Positions 26,777 to 37,674 are shown, numbered from the stretch's first letter. The stretch: 64,000 nucleotides of DNA from Yersinia kristensenii (GCF_900460525.1 NZ_UHIY01000001.1:3162001-3226000); one strand, 5' to 3'. The notes: generated by a model not told the origin, from the sequence alone. Translations and numbers: made by a program.

Positions 26777-29700
26777 TTAGCCTATAGTCATCAAGCTGGC
26801 ATTCCCACCCGCCGCCGCAGTATTGACACTCAGTGAGTGCTCGATGAGCAAGCGCTCCAGCAGGATATTGGTTTCACCGCGTGCAAAACCTTGTACTGAG
26901 ACAATCGGCCCATCAATCTGCGCTATCTGCTCGCATAAGGTGCGCAGTTGATCCGCATCTCCATGATAGATAACGGCATCAAAGGTAATACTCGCTGTTT
27001 GCCAATCTTTCGCGAGAGTAATACGTGATTTCACAACCGCAGGTAATGTACGGAATAAGTCACTTTGTAGCGTATTTTCCAACCATAGTACTTCACTCCC
27101 GACGGCCAAAACTGCAGTCAGTTGTGTCAGTGCATCCGCCTTTGTATCCGCCAGACACAGAATACGTTCACGGGGCAACAGAGCGTAGGTGTTTCGTTCA
27201 CCGGTGGGCCCCGGTAATAGCCGAACAGTGCCGCCTTGTGCCAACTCACCATAACGTGCTGCCAACTGAGCCAATGCAGTATGTTGGTGCTCATTAGCCC
27301 ATTTAGTCAGAGCATGATGAGCCGTTTGTAGTGCTTCACGGCCTGAGATATTCTGCACTTGCCCATGCTCCTGATGGACAAGTGTGTTTATTACAGCATC
27401 TTCCGGCCGGTTACACAGGAGGCGATACAGATATAGTGGGCCACCGGCTTTAGGCCCAGTACCTGAGAGGCCTTCACCGCCAAAAGGTTGGACGCCAACT
27501 ACAGCCCCGACCATATTGCGGTTGACGTAGAGATTACCCACTTTGGCTTTTTCAGTGACCTGAGCAATGGTTTCATCAATACGGGTGTGAATACCTAATG
27601 TTAAGCCATAACCAGAAGCATTAATTTGGTCAACTAGCGCACTAAGATTTTGGCGTTGGAAGCGCACGACGTGGAGCACTGGGCCGAAAACTTCTTTTTG
27701 TAGCTCATCAAAGCTATCCAGTTCTATTAATGTTGGTTTGATAAAAGTGCCTCGCTGCCACTCTGTTTCGTCCACACTATTAGCTCTGGCGGCTTGATAC
27801 ACTTTGCGTCCTTTAGCTCGCATTGCTTGAATATGTCGCTCAATAGCGGTTTTGGCTTGAGTATCAATAACTGGCCCGATATCTGTAGATAGGCGTTCTG
27901 GGTTACCCATGCGGCATTCTGCCATGGCACCCCGCAGCATTTGTAACGTGTGCTCGGCAACATCATCCTGAATACAGAGGATCCGTAAAGCCGAGCAGCG
28001 CTGACCGGCGCTATCAAAGGCTGAGGCGACAACATCAGTCACAACTTGCTCAGTAAGCGCAGAGGAATCAACAATCATGGCATTCAAACCGCCGGTTTCG
28101 GCAATCAGCGGGGTTGGGCGGCCTTGCGGGTCGAGTCTGCCGGCGATGCTGCGCTGTAAAATAGCGGCCACTTCGGTTGAACCGGTAAACATCACGCCGC
28201 GCACGCGGGCATCATTAACTAAGGCTGCGCCGACACTATCACCTTGGCCGGGAAGCAACTGGAGCACACCCTGTGGGATGCCGGCCTCTAGCAAGATACG
28301 CACCGCTTGAGCAGCAACCAGCGGGGTTTGCTCAGCAGGCTTTGCCAAAACACTATTACCGGCGGCTAATGCGGCAGCCACCTGACCGGTAAATATCGCC
28401 AGCGGGAAGTTCCACGGACTGATGCAAACCACTGGACCGAGTGGGCGGTGGCTATCATTGGAAAAGTTATCGCGCACCATCCCAGCATAATAATTTAGGA
28501 AATCAACAGCTTCACGGACTTCTGCAATCGCGTTACTGAAGGTTTTACCGGCTTCACGCACCAGTATGCCCATCAGTGTTTGCATTTGATTTTCCATCAA
28601 CTCGGCAGCACGCACTAAAATAGCGGCGCGCTCGATAGGGGGAGTGGCAAACCAAATTGCCCCGGCACTGGCGGCTGCATCCAATGCACGGCTGACTTCT
28701 GTTTCGGTTGCTTCGCGAACGTAGCCGACGATATCTGCCGGTTCTGCTGGGTTGATAACCGGCTGTTCCATTTTATTACCCAGTTCCGCGGCGTTATCAA
28801 GTTCTGCATTAATTAGTGGTTCTGCCCGCCACACTTGGCTCGCGCTGGTTAGCAGAGCGCTGGAAAGGGAAGCCAGGCGGTGCTCGTTTGTCAGATCCAA
28901 ACCGCTGGAATTAGCTCGTTCCTCGCCATACAACTCTCGTGGCAGCGGAATTCTTGGATGCGGTAAGCCGAGTTGACCTTCACTGGCGGCAATTGCCTCT
29001 ACTGCACTGACTGGATCAGCAACCAGTTCATCCAGCGGCAGTGTGGCATCTGCAATACGGTTGACAAATGACGTATTCGCGCCGTTTTCCAACAGGCGAC
29101 GTACCAGATAAGCCAGCAAGGTTTCATGGGTACCTACTGGGGCATAAATGCGGCATGGTCGGTTCAGTTTGCCCTCAGCAACTTTCCCCACCACCTGCTC
29201 ATACAGCGGTTCACCCATACCATGTAGACATTGGAATTCGTACTGGCCGGGATAGTAGTTTTGTCCGGCAAGATGGTAAATCGCAGACAAAGTATGTGCG
29301 TTGTGTGTGGCAAATTGTGGGTAAATCAGGTTAGGAACCGCTAATAATTTACGTGCGCAGGCCAGATAAGAAACATCGGTATAAACCTTGCGGGTATAAA
29401 CCGGATAACCTTCCAAACCATCCACTTGAGCACGTTTTATTTCGCTATCCCAATATGCACCTTTGACCAGGCGAATCATCAGGCGGCGGCGGCTGCGTTG
29501 CGCCAGTTCAATCACTGCATCAATGGTGGCTGGGCAGCGTTTCTGGTAAGCCTGAATCACAAAACCGATACCATTCCAACCGGCTAATTTGGGCTCAAAG
29601 CAGAGTTTTTCCAGCAGATCGAGTGAGATTTCCAGACGATCGGCTTCTTCTGCGTCAATATTAATTCCAATGTCATATTGGCGGGCTTGTAAGGTCAGAG

Positions 29701-30766
29701 ACAGCAATCGTGGGTAAAGCTCATCCATTACGCGCTCATACTGGGCACGGCTATAGCGTGGGTGCAGGGCAGACAGTTTGATTGAAATCCCCGGCCCCTC
29801 ATAGATACCGCGGCCATTGGAGGCTTTGCCGATAGCATGAATAGCCTGCTGGTAGGAGAGCAAATAAGCCTGAGCATCAGCTTCCGTCAGCGCCGCTTCC
29901 CCCAACATATCGTAAGAATAACGGAACCCTTTATCTTCCAGTTTGCGCGCATTGGCTAAGGCTTCGGCGATGGTTTCGCCGGTGACGAATTGTTCACCCA
30001 TTAGGCGCATTGCCATATCCACGCCTTTGCGGATCAGCGGTTCCCCCCCCTTGCCGATAATACGATTCAATGAGCTGGAAAGTTTGGCCTCATTGTGGGT
30101 AGAAACCAAACGGCCGGTAAACAGTAAGCCCCAGGTCGCCGCATTGACAAACATGGAGGGGCTACGGCCCAAGTGGGAGTGCCAATTGCCATTGCTGATT
30201 TTATCGCGGATCAGCGCATCACGAGTCGGTTTGTCAGGAATACGCAGCAGTGCTTCCGCAAGGCACATCAATGCCACGCCCTCTTGGGAAGACAGGGAGA
30301 ACTCTTGCAGCAAGCCTTGCACTATACCAGCGCGGCCATTGGCGCTTTTTTGATTGCGCAATTTTTCGGCAATTGAATAAGCCAGTTTATGTGCCGCTTG
30401 GGCCAAATTTTCGGGTAGACGGGCCTGTTCCAATAACATAGGAATGGCTTCTGTTTCCGGGCGGCGGTAGGCCGCTGTAATGGCTGCACGGGTAACCGAT
30501 TGTGGCAACACTTGCTCGGCGAATTCTAAGAATGGTTGGTGATTATTTTCAGTCACTTGCGGCATAATATCGTCCGCTTCAGATGAAGAGGACGCTTGCG
30601 CTGTTGGGAGCTCCGGTAATTCGCTGTTATTTTCCAGCCGTTCCAAATAGTTAAAAATGGCCTGTTTAATCAGCCAGTGCGGTGTGCGGTCAATACGCTG
30701 TGCGGCGGCCTTAATACGGTCGCGTGTCGCTTCATCGAGTTTCACGCCCATTGTGGTACTAGCCAT
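26777..30766 (-). CDS. putA: PutA, trifunctional proline dehydrogenase / P5C dehydrogenase / repressor
   Basis: PutA oxidises proline to glutamate in two steps at the membrane and, when proline is absent, represses the put genes. The 1329-residue protein has an N-terminal ribbon-helix-helix DNA-binding domain (MASTTMGVKLDEATRDRIKA), the FAD-dependent proline dehydrogenase barrel (around YEGPGISIKLSALHPRYSRA and RRRLMIRLVKGAYWDSEIKR), and the NAD-dependent P5C dehydrogenase with FTGSTEVA, the catalytic glutamate in LIAETGG and the cysteine in GQRCSALR. It ends SVNTAAAGGNASLMTIG like E. coli PutA. The ATG at 30766 is chosen over 30823 by alignment. Divergent from putP. Confidence 0.98.
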   Translation of the reverse strand: MASTTMGVKLDEATRDRIKAAAQRIDRTPHWLIKQAIFNYLERLENNSELPELPTAQASSSSEADDIMPQVTENNHQPFLEFAEQVLPQSVTRAAITAAYRRPETEAIPMLLEQARLPENLAQAAHKLAYSIAEKLRNQKSANGRAGIVQGLLQEFSLSSQEGVALMCLAEALLRIPDKPTRDALIRDKISNGNWHSHLGRSPSMFVNAATWGLLFTGRLVSTHNEAKLSSSLNRIIGKGGEPLIRKGVDMAMRLMGEQFVTGETIAEALANARKLEDKGFRYSYDMLGEAALTEADAQAYLLSYQQAIHAIGKASNGRGIYEGPGISIKLSALHPRYSRAQYERVMDELYPRLLSLTLQARQYDIGINIDAEEADRLEISLDLLEKLCFEPKLAGWNGIGFVIQAYQKRCPATIDAVIELAQRSRRRLMIRLVKGAYWDSEIKRAQVDGLEGYPVYTRKVYTDVSYLACARKLLAVPNLIYPQFATHNAHTLSAIYHLAGQNYYPGQYEFQCLHGMGEPLYEQVVGKVAEGKLNRPCRIYAPVGTHETLLAYLVRRLLENGANTSFVNRIADATLPLDELVADPVSAVEAIAASEGQLGLPHPRIPLPRELYGEERANSSGLDLTNEHRLASLSSALLTSASQVWRAEPLINAELDNAAELGNKMEQPVINPAEPADIVGYVREATETEVSRALDAAASAGAIWFATPPIERAAILVRAAELMENQMQTLMGILVREAGKTFSNAIAEVREAVDFLNYYAGMVRDNFSNDSHRPLGPVVCISPWNFPLAIFTGQVAAALAAGNSVLAKPAEQTPLVAAQAVRILLEAGIPQGVLQLLPGQGDSVGAALVNDARVRGVMFTGSTEVAAILQRSIAGRLDPQGRPTPLIAETGGLNAMIVDSSALTEQVVTDVVASAFDSAGQRCSALRILCIQDDVAEHTLQMLRGAMAECRMGNPERLSTDIGPVIDTQAKTAIERHIQAMRAKGRKVYQAARANSVDETEWQRGTFIKPTLIELDSFDELQKEVFGPVLHVVRFQRQNLSALVDQINASGYGLTLGIHTRIDETIAQVTEKAKVGNLYVNRNMVGAVVGVQPFGGEGLSGTGPKAGGPLYLYRLLCNRPEDAVINTLVHQEHGQVQNISGREALQTAHHALTKWANEHQHTALAQLAARYGELAQGGTVRLLPGPTGERNTYALLPRERILCLADTKADALTQLTAVLAVGSEVLWLENTLQSDLFRTLPAVVKSRITLAKDWQTASITFDAVIYHGDADQLRTLCEQIAQIDGPIVSVQGFARGETNILLERLLIEHSLSVNTAAAGGNASLMTIG

Positions 30767-30823
30767 ACTGTCAGGCTCCTTAATCAGGGGAGTTAGCATT
30801 TTAATGTAAACAATATCAGGCAT

Positions 30824-30841
30824 GTTGCAACTTTGTGCAAC
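30824..30841. promoter_or_regulatory. PutA operator-like sites close to putA
   Basis: GTTGCAAC at 30824-30831 contains the PutA target GTTGCA on both strands, and TGCAAC at 30836-30841 is a further copy on the minus strand. PutA of E. coli and Salmonella binds several GTTGCA motifs in the putA-putP region through its ribbon-helix-helix domain. These sites lie about 60 bases before the putA ATG. Confidence 0.7.
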
Positions 30842-31176
30842 CGTGTTAAATCATGCGGATAATCGAAGTGTGAATTCAGTCTGGTTTTTAACAATTATCA
30901 AGCGATAAATAGGTTTCAAATATGGTGTGAAAGCGAATTTAACACTAATAATAGTAGGGTTTTTGGTGGTTTTACCTTAGGTGCTACTCATTTTGTCGTG
31001 TTGGGTGCCACTGTCGACAGGATTTAATGTGACGCAGGGTGAATTTTTTGTAATGAATTTGTTTAAATTGTTGTAGCACAAGAAAAGACTCCACTAGGAT
31101 AGCAACCACAAGAAAGCCATTTGCCAGCGAATAGTTGTGCTAATAGTTGATTTCGGTTTGTAGTGTTGATCTCTGG

Positions 31177-31182
31177 TGCAAC
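31177..31182 (-). promoter_or_regulatory. PutA operator-like site close to putP
   Basis: TGCAAC (GTTGCA on the minus strand) sits 110 bases before the putP ATG. With the sites near 30824 it would allow PutA to bridge or cover both divergent promoters. A 6-base motif occurs by chance, so the assignment rests on location. The rest of the 525-base putA-putP gap shows no coding frame. Confidence 0.5.
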
Positions 31183-31291
31183 TCAGTGTCACGTTCCGAC
31201 AATGCAGAGAGAAAACATGGTGCCGCCTTACAGGGTAAGCACTCAATATCATGGGATATTAAAACGATAATATACGAAATGGAGATGTAGC

Positions 31292-32776
31292 ATGACCATG
31301 AATACACCGATGTTGGTGACTTTTTTAGTTTACATTTTTGGGATGATCCTCATTGGTCTTGTGGCCTATCGGGCGACCAAAAGTTTTGATGACTACATCC
31401 TGGGTGGACGAAGTTTAGGAAGTGTGGTGACGGCATTATCTGCTGGGGCTTCCGATATGAGCGGCTGGCTATTAATGGGGTTGCCGGGGGCTATTTTCTT
31501 GTCGGGTATATCCGAGAGTTGGATAGCCATAGGTTTGACCATTGGTGCTTATTTTAACTGGAAATTAGTGGCTGGCCGTTTACGGGTTCATACCGAAGCG
31601 AATAATAATGCCCTGACCCTACCGGACTATTTCACCAGCCGTTTTGAGGATAAAAGCAAACTGTTGCGGGTAATATCAGCCGTAGTTATTTTAGTATTCT
31701 TTACTATTTATTGTGCTTCAGGAATTGTTGCCGGAGCGCGGTTATTCGAAAGTACTTTTGACATGAGTTACAGCACCGCCTTGTGGGCAGGGGCTGCTGC
31801 CACTATCGCTTATACCTTTATTGGTGGTTTTCTGGCGGTCAGTTGGACTGATACCGTACAAGCGACATTGATGATTTTCGCACTGATCCTGACCCCGATT
31901 ATGGTGATTCTGGCTGTGGGGGGAATTGATACCTCAATGATGGTTATTGCCGCGAAAAATCCCGCCAATATTGATATGTTCAAAGGGTTGAATCTGGTTG
32001 CTATCCTTTCTCTGCTGGGTTGGGGCTTGGGCTATTTTGGTCAGCCACATATTCTGGCGCGTTTTATGGCGGCAGACTCTCACCGCACTATTCGTAGCGC
32101 CCGCCGTATCAGCATGACCTGGATGATTCTATGTTTGGCGGGCACTATCGCCGTGGGTTTCTTCGGGATTGCCTACTTCGAGAACAATCCGCAATACGCA
32201 GGAAGTGTGACTCAAAATGGTGAGCGCGTCTTTATTGAATTAGCCAAACTGCTGTTTAATCCATGGATGGCCGGTATTTTGCTCTCCGCAATTTTGGCTG
32301 CGGTAATGAGTACGTTAAGCTGCCAATTACTGGTGTGCTCTAGTGCATTAACAGAAGATTTGTACAAAGCGTTTCTGCGTAAAAAAGCCAGCCAGAAAGA
32401 GTTGGTCTGGGTGGGGCGTGCCATGGTGTTGTTGGTGGCGTTGATTGCCATCGCATTAGCAGCGGACCCAGATAACCGGGTGCTTGGTTTGGTGAGTTAT
32501 GCTTGGGCGGGCTTCGGCGCTGCCTTTGGGCCAGTGGTTCTCATTTCAGTCATGTGGCCACGGATGACCCGCAATGGTGCGCTGGTGGGGATGCTGATTG
32601 GTGCTATTACGGTGATTGTCTGGAAGCAATATGCTTGGTTGGGGTTATACGAAATCATCCCTGGTTTCTTGTTCGCCAGTATTGCGATTGTCGTGGTGAG
32701 TTTGCTGGGTAAAAGCCCGAGCAATGCGATTACCGAACGTTTTCGTCAGGCGGAAGCTGAGTTTAAAACAGTCTAA
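31292..32776 (+). CDS. putP: PutP, sodium/proline symporter
   Basis: PutP imports proline with sodium across the inner membrane and belongs to the SSS family. The 494-residue protein begins with MNTPMLVTFLVYIFGMILIG, has the FDDYILGGRSLGS and LSAGASDMSGWLLMGLPGAI segments with the conserved sodium-site residues, and about 13 hydrophobic segments, as in E. coli PutP. It is divergent from putA and probably co-repressed by it. An AGGAGATG-like site precedes the ATG. Confidence 0.98.
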   Translation: MTMNTPMLVTFLVYIFGMILIGLVAYRATKSFDDYILGGRSLGSVVTALSAGASDMSGWLLMGLPGAIFLSGISESWIAIGLTIGAYFNWKLVAGRLRVHTEANNNALTLPDYFTSRFEDKSKLLRVISAVVILVFFTIYCASGIVAGARLFESTFDMSYSTALWAGAAATIAYTFIGGFLAVSWTDTVQATLMIFALILTPIMVILAVGGIDTSMMVIAAKNPANIDMFKGLNLVAILSLLGWGLGYFGQPHILARFMAADSHRTIRSARRISMTWMILCLAGTIAVGFFGIAYFENNPQYAGSVTQNGERVFIELAKLLFNPWMAGILLSAILAAVMSTLSCQLLVCSSALTEDLYKAFLRKKASQKELVWVGRAMVLLVALIAIALAADPDNRVLGLVSYAWAGFGAAFGPVVLISVMWPRMTRNGALVGMLIGAITVIVWKQYAWLGLYEIIPGFLFASIAIVVVSLLGKSPSNAITERFRQAEAEFKTV

Positions 32777-32802
32777 AAATAGCTTTTATCTTTAATCCAC
32801 AT

Positions 32803-32831
32803 AGCCTCCTGCAAATCAGGGGGCTTTTTTA
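32803..32831 (+). terminator. Intrinsic terminator after putP
   Basis: AGCCTCCTG and CAGGGGGCT pair around a CAAAT loop and are followed by TTTTTT. It starts 27 bases after the putP stop. Confidence 0.92.
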
Positions 32832-32967
32832 TAGAAAATACCGCCTCGGCTTCATTGCTGCATTAATTTGTATCCTAATGAATTCATGTGCTATTTAACC
32901 CGACAGAAACAACTTGCCACAGTTTGCTTAACAATATTCTTATTTAGCCTCTTGAATTTCTTTTTGC

Positions 32968-32986
32968 CAGAATGATAATCACTATC
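32968..32986. promoter_or_regulatory. Fur-box-like site upstream of efeU
   Basis: CAGAATGATAATCACTATC matches 16 of the 19 positions of the Fur consensus GATAATGATAATCATTATC. It lies 78 bases before the efeU ATG. efeUOB is an iron-starvation operon in enteric bacteria, so Fur repression is expected. Confidence 0.8.
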
Positions 32987-33063
32987 GTTTTACTTTTCTT
33001 TACGTTTATTGACGATGTTCTTAATTGCACATTTTCCTTACTGCCCACCCAGGGGTGTTTAGC

Positions 33064-33924
33064 ATGTTTGTCCCATTTCTTATTATGTTTCGTGAAGGGC
33101 TGGAGGCAGCGCTGATTGTCAGTTTGATCGCCAGTTATCTTAAACGGACTCAACGCGGTCAATGGATGGGGGCAGTATGGGTGGGGGTTATCACCGCCGC
33201 AGCACTTTGCCTGGCTATCGGTATATTTATTAATGAAACCACCGGTGAGTTTCCACAAAAACAACAAGAGTTGTTCGAAGGGATTATCGCCGTGGTGGCG
33301 GTTTGCATATTAACCTATATGGTTTTCTGGATGCGCAAAGTATCCAAATCAGTCAAAGTTCATTTAGAGGGGGCGATTGATAACGCCCTGAAATTTGACA
33401 GTAAAAAAGGCCGAGGCCAAGGGTGGGCATTAGTCGCAATGGTCTTTTTTGCCGTGGCGCGCGAAGGTCTGGAGTCAGTGTTCTTTTTGTTAGCCGCTTT
33501 TCAGCAGGATGTCGGCATTGGCGCACCCATCGGCGCAATATTGGGCCTGAGCTGCGCTATTTTGGTCGGTATGGCCATCTACTGGGGCGGTGTTAAATTA
33601 CATCTGGCTAAATTCTTCAAATGGACCAGCCTGTTTATTCTATTTGTGGCCGCCGGTCTTGCTGCCGGGGCGATAAGAGCCTTCCATGAAGCCGGCCTGT
33701 GGAACCATTTCCAAGATATTGCTTTTGACCTGACCAATGTGCTTTCAACTCACTCTTTACTGGGCACTTTCCTTGAGGGCATGTTGGGTTATCAGGAAGC
33801 TCCTACCGTCAGTGAAGTCGCGGTCTACTTTATTTATTTGATTCCGGCATTGATTTTCTTTTTCCTTCCACCACGCGCCACGGCAGCATCAACCGTACCG
33901 GCTGCGCGGAAAACTAACCAATAA
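33064..33924 (+). CDS. efeU: EfeU, ferrous/ferric iron permease
   Basis: EfeU is an Ftr1-type inner-membrane iron permease. The 286-residue protein has seven likely transmembrane helices and two REGLE iron-ligand motifs, at residues 10-14 ([10 protein letters not shown]) and 133-137 ([10 protein letters not shown]), both essential in the family. The ATG at 33064 aligns with E. coli EfeU; an in-frame ATG at 33025 would add 13 unlikely residues. First gene of efeUOB. Confidence 0.95.
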   Translation: MFVPFLIMFREGLEAALIVSLIASYLKRTQRGQWMGAVWVGVITAAALCLAIGIFINETTGEFPQKQQELFEGIIAVVAVCILTYMVFWMRKVSKSVKVHLEGAIDNALKFDSKKGRGQGWALVAMVFFAVAREGLESVFFLLAAFQQDVGIGAPIGAILGLSCAILVGMAIYWGGVKLHLAKFFKWTSLFILFVAAGLAAGAIRAFHEAGLWNHFQDIAFDLTNVLSTHSLLGTFLEGMLGYQEAPTVSEVAVYFIYLIPALIFFFLPPRATAASTVPAARKTNQ

Positions 33925-33940
33925 TTCAGGGATTTATCAC

Positions 33941-35065
33941 ATGTCTAACCGGTTCTTCCGTCGCACAGCTTTACATGCCGCTTTACTGGCACTGCCTGCT
34001 TTCGCCATTAGCGCACAGGCTGCTGATATTCCTCAGGTTAAAATCACAGTCACTGATAAACAATGTGAGCCAATGGCGCTGTCTATCCCCGCGGGCAAAA
34101 CCCAGTTTATTGTTCACAATGCCAGCCAAAAAGGGTTGGAGTGGGAGATCCTGAAAGGGGTCATGGTGGTTGAAGAGCGCGAGAATATCGCACCCGGTTT
34201 TACTCAGAAAATGACTGCCAATCTGGAACCGGGTGAATACGATATGACCTGCGGTTTACTCAGTAACCCTAAAGGTAAATTGACCGTTACCGCAGGTTCT
34301 GACACGGCGACCAAGCCGGATGCCATGGCATTGGTGGGGCCGATTGCCGAGTATAAAGTGTATGTTACCCAAGAAGTGGCTCAGTTAGTCACTCAAACCA
34401 AAGCTTTCACTGATGCCGTGAAAAAAGGGGATTTGGCCTTAGCCCGTAAGCTCTACGCACCGACTCGTCAGCATTATGAACGTATTGAGCCGATTGCTGA
34501 ATTGTTCTCTGATTTAGATGGCAGCATCGATGCCCGTGAAGACGATTTTGAACAGAAAGCGGCTGATCCCAAATTCACCGGTTTCCACCGTTTAGAAAAA
34601 ATCCTATTTGGTGACAATACCACCAAAGGGGCTGATAAATTTGCTGACCAACTGTATCAAGACACGCTGGAACTGCAAAAACGTATTACCGGCCTGACAT
34701 TTGCGCCGAATAAAGTGGTGGGCGGGGCCGCAGGTTTAATTGAAGAAGTGGCCGCCAGTAAAATCAGCGGCGAAGAAGATCGCTACAGCCGCACCGATTT
34801 GTGGGACTTCCAGGCAAACGTTGATGGTGCACAGAAAATTGTGAATCTGTTGCGGCCATTGCTGGAAAAAGCCGATAAGCCACTATTGGATAAAATCGAT
34901 GCCAACTTCACCACTGTTGATAGCATATTGGCGAAATACCGCACTAAAGATGGCTACGAATCCTACGAGAAGTTAACTGATGCTGATCGCAATGCGATGA
35001 AAGGGCCGATTACTGCACTGGCGGAAGACCTTGCTCAACTGCGTGGCGTATTGGGTCTGGATTAA
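33941..35065 (+). CDS. efeO: EfeO, periplasmic iron-binding protein
   Basis: EfeO supplies iron to EfeU in the periplasm. The 374-residue protein has a signal peptide (about residues 1-27, ending SAQA), an N-terminal cupredoxin-like domain (residues 30-125 with [19 protein letters not shown] and [13 protein letters not shown]), and a C-terminal M75/imelysin domain carrying the HxxE motif in [12 protein letters not shown]. It lies 16 bases after efeU. Length matches the full-size form (375 residues in E. coli). Confidence 0.95.
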   Translation: MSNRFFRRTALHAALLALPAFAISAQAADIPQVKITVTDKQCEPMALSIPAGKTQFIVHNASQKGLEWEILKGVMVVEERENIAPGFTQKMTANLEPGEYDMTCGLLSNPKGKLTVTAGSDTATKPDAMALVGPIAEYKVYVTQEVAQLVTQTKAFTDAVKKGDLALARKLYAPTRQHYERIEPIAELFSDLDGSIDAREDDFEQKAADPKFTGFHRLEKILFGDNTTKGADKFADQLYQDTLELQKRITGLTFAPNKVVGGAAGLIEEVAASKISGEEDRYSRTDLWDFQANVDGAQKIVNLLRPLLEKADKPLLDKIDANFTTVDSILAKYRTKDGYESYEKLTDADRNAMKGPITALAEDLAQLRGVLGLD

Positions 35066-35073
35066 GGATGAAA

Positions 35074-36378
35074 ATGAGTAAAAAAGCCGGCCCGCAACAC
35101 GGGCCGTTTCAGCAAGATAACGGGGCGGCTTTGCCGTCTCGTCGGCGTTTATTGCTAGGCATGGGTATGATGAGTGGCGCATTGGCACTCGGCGGGGCAA
35201 AAATAGCCCGTGCTGCGGATTGCCCGGCACCAGAGGCTGCTCCCGCACAAGATGAACGCTGGCAGAAGCAACCTTTCTACGGTCAGCATCAATCGGGGAT
35301 ATTAACCTCACAGCAGGCGGCGATGATGCTGGTGGCATTTGATGTGCTGGCAACAGACAAAGCTGCATTGACCCGGCTATTCAAGCTATTAACTGAGCGT
35401 ATCGCTTTTTTGACCACGGGCGGACATGCGCCTTCCGTTAATGCGAAACTGCCGCCATTGGATTCGGGGATTATGGGGCCGGAAATTTATCCCGATAATC
35501 TAACGATCACTGTTTCTGTCGGCGATTCGTTGTTTGATGAGCGTTTTAGCTTGCAAGGGCAAAAACCACTGCGGCTTCAGAGAATGACCCGCTTTCCTAA
35601 TGATTCACTGGATGCTGGTTTGTGTCATGGTGATATATTGCTGCAAATTTGCGCCAATACCAATGAAACCGTGATCCATGCGTTGCGCGATATTATCAAA
35701 CATTCGCCGGATCTTCTCAGTGTGCGCTGGAAGCGAGAAGGGTTCATTTCTGCCCATGCCGCCCGCAGCAAAGGTAAAGAAACGCCGATCAATTTATTAG
35801 GTTTTAAAGACGGAACCGCCAATCCGAAAACCAGTGATAAGCCGCTGATTAATCAGGTGGTCTGGGTTCGGGAAAACGCCGGAGAACCTGCTTGGGCGAC
35901 CGGTGGTAGCTATCAGGCAGCACGGATTATCCGTTTCAAAGTTGAATTCTGGGATCGGACTCCCTTGCAAGAACAGCAAACTATTTTTGGCCGTGATAAA
36001 CACAGCGGTGCGCCTTTGGGCATGGTACATGAGCATGATGAACCGGATTACACCAAAGACCCAGACGGCAAAGTCATCCCAATGGATGCGCATATTCGGC
36101 TGGCAAATCCGCGCACGGTGGAAACTCAGAATAACTTGATGCTGCGCCGTGGCTACAGCTATTCACTGGGCGTATCAAATTCGGGGCAATTAGACATGGG
36201 GCTATTATTTGTCTGCTACCAGTCTGATTTAGAAAAAGCTTTTTTGACAGTACAAAAACGGCTGAATGGAGAGGCGCTCGAAGAGTATGTAAAACCGATT
36301 GGCGGAGGATACTTCTTCGTCTTGCCGGGGGTGGCGGATGCTAATCACTATCTGGCGCAAGGGCTACTGGAAGCTTGA
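35074..36378 (+). CDS. efeB: EfeB, Tat-exported Dyp-type haem peroxidase/deferrochelatase
   Basis: EfeB is a periplasmic dye-decolourising peroxidase that helps oxidise iron or strip it from haem for EfeO/EfeU. The 434-residue protein begins with a Tat signal containing SRRRLLLG (residues 22-29) and a hydrophobic stretch ending ARAAD. The DyP signature [10 protein letters not shown] (GxxDG) is present, along with the haem-side histidine region [12 protein letters not shown]. The ATG at 35074 has AAGGA at good distance; an ATG at 35068 abuts it. Last gene of the operon. Confidence 0.95.
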   Translation: MSKKAGPQHGPFQQDNGAALPSRRRLLLGMGMMSGALALGGAKIARAADCPAPEAAPAQDERWQKQPFYGQHQSGILTSQQAAMMLVAFDVLATDKAALTRLFKLLTERIAFLTTGGHAPSVNAKLPPLDSGIMGPEIYPDNLTITVSVGDSLFDERFSLQGQKPLRLQRMTRFPNDSLDAGLCHGDILLQICANTNETVIHALRDIIKHSPDLLSVRWKREGFISAHAARSKGKETPINLLGFKDGTANPKTSDKPLINQVVWVRENAGEPAWATGGSYQAARIIRFKVEFWDRTPLQEQQTIFGRDKHSGAPLGMVHEHDEPDYTKDPDGKVIPMDAHIRLANPRTVETQNNLMLRRGYSYSLGVSNSGQLDMGLLFVCYQSDLEKAFLTVQKRLNGEALEEYVKPIGGGYFFVLPGVADANHYLAQGLLEA

Positions 36379-36387
36379 TATTGAAAT

Positions 36388-36411
36388 AAAGCACCACCTT
36401 AGCGGTGCTTT
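36388..36411. terminator. Bidirectional intrinsic terminator between efeB and wrbA
   Basis: AAAGCACC and GGTGCTTT form a perfect 8-base-pair stem. On the minus strand it is followed by ATTTCAA and on the plus strand by a weaker T-rich tract. It lies between convergent efeB and wrbA and can serve both. Confidence 0.75.
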
Positions 36412-36420
36412 CATGGCTTT

Positions 36421-37020
36421 TTAGCGCGCTAATTTAGCGGTAATTTTCGCTACATGTTCGCCCTGGAAACGTGCGATAGCGAGTTCCTCCGCGCTAGGTT
36501 GGCGGGAACCATCACCACCAGCAATAGTGGTTGCGCCATAAGGCGTGCCGCCGCGGGTCTGCGAAACATCGAATAGCTCTTTGGCACCATAGCCGATAGG
36601 GACAATAATAAAGCCGTGATGGGCTAAGGTGGTCCAGGTTGAAGTGATGGTGTGTTCTTGCCCGCCACCCGTTCCGGTAGAGGCAAATACACTGGCGACT
36701 TTGCCGTATAATGCACCGGACGCCCACAACCCCCCAGTTTGATCAAGGAATGTACGCATTTGCCCCGCCATATTACCAAAGCGAGTTGGCGTACCGAAAA
36801 TGATGCCATCGTAATCTGCTAACTCTTGCGGGGTTGCTACGGGGGCCTTTGGGGCGGTGTTCCCTCCCGCTTTGGCGATGACATCGGCTGGCATAGTTTC
36901 CGGCACGCGCTTAATGGTCACTTCAACGCCGCTGACTTTTTGGGCACCCTCGGCAATTGCGCCAGCAAGTGTTTCGATATGCCCATACATGGAATAATAA
37001 AGCACTAGAATTTTCGCCAT
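36421..37020 (-). CDS. wrbA: WrbA, NAD(P)H:quinone oxidoreductase
   Basis: WrbA is a tetrameric FMN flavodoxin-like enzyme that reduces quinones by two electrons, limiting redox cycling. The 199-residue protein starts [19 protein letters not shown] with the FMN phosphate loop, then shows [20 protein letters not shown] and [16 protein letters not shown], all typical of WrbA. It is a single gene convergent with efeB. Confidence 0.96.
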   Translation of the reverse strand: MAKILVLYYSMYGHIETLAGAIAEGAQKVSGVEVTIKRVPETMPADVIAKAGGNTAPKAPVATPQELADYDGIIFGTPTRFGNMAGQMRTFLDQTGGLWASGALYGKVASVFASTGTGGGQEHTITSTWTTLAHHGFIIVPIGYGAKELFDVSQTRGGTPYGATTIAGGDGSRQPSAEELAIARFQGEHVAKITAKLAR

Positions 37021-37191
37021 CTCGCTTCACTCCAATCATATTTATTGAATATTGCTGATGATGTCATCATAGTCGCTGCTTATGATACTTATTAACCATA
37101 CGCCAATACGCTCAAGCTGCAATGTTGGGCACACAGAAAGTCACTGTAATAAGAAATCTCCTATCTGAAGACACTAATTTCCCCAGCTTGA

Positions 37192-37674
37192 TTACAAATT
37201 GCGCAATTTTTTTTGTAACCGCTTTTGCTGCCAGCGTTCAACCCAATTACCTAATAAGAAGAGGTTTATGGCTTTCAATACTAATGGGATGCTTAACCCC
37301 AAAACCACCCACCAAGCCCACATATAGCTGGGGAAAGTAAACCAGTTAATGGCAAATAATATGGCGCACAGAATAATGGCTCGCAATAATTGGCGCAAAA
37401 AAGACATTTCATTTTCAACGGCTTTACGTGCATCTAATACTCGCTGGTCAACCGCTTCACCAGGCCCATCTTGAGGTTGATTAGCATCAAGTGAATAGAG
37501 TTCGCTGACTTTCAATTCCATCACCGCCGCAATGGCACTTAAGGTTTCGAGGCTGGCTTGTTCGCCATTTTCGATTCGCTGAATAGTGCGGACACTGAGG
37601 CTGCAAAGTTCTGCTAATTGCTCTTGTGACCAGGCCCGTGCCTGGCGTAATTCACGAATACGGTAAAGATTCAT
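37192..37674 (-). CDS. XRE-type regulator with C-terminal membrane segments
   Basis: The 160-residue protein has an N-terminal helix-turn-helix of the Cro/CI type (RQARAWSQEQLAELCSLSVR, then TIQRIENGEQASLETLSAIA) and a C-terminal half with two hydrophobic helices (about residues 93-110 and 117-140) followed by a basic tail. This is the 2TM-domain layout of some membrane-linked regulators. The ATG at 37674 is chosen since GGGGAG precedes it; the frame extends to 37776 without a credible site. Targets are unknown. Confidence 0.8.
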   Translation of the reverse strand: MNLYRIRELRQARAWSQEQLAELCSLSVRTIQRIENGEQASLETLSAIAAVMELKVSELYSLDANQPQDGPGEAVDQRVLDARKAVENEMSFLRQLLRAIILCAILFAINWFTFPSYMWAWWVVLGLSIPLVLKAINLFLLGNWVERWQQKRLQKKLRNL

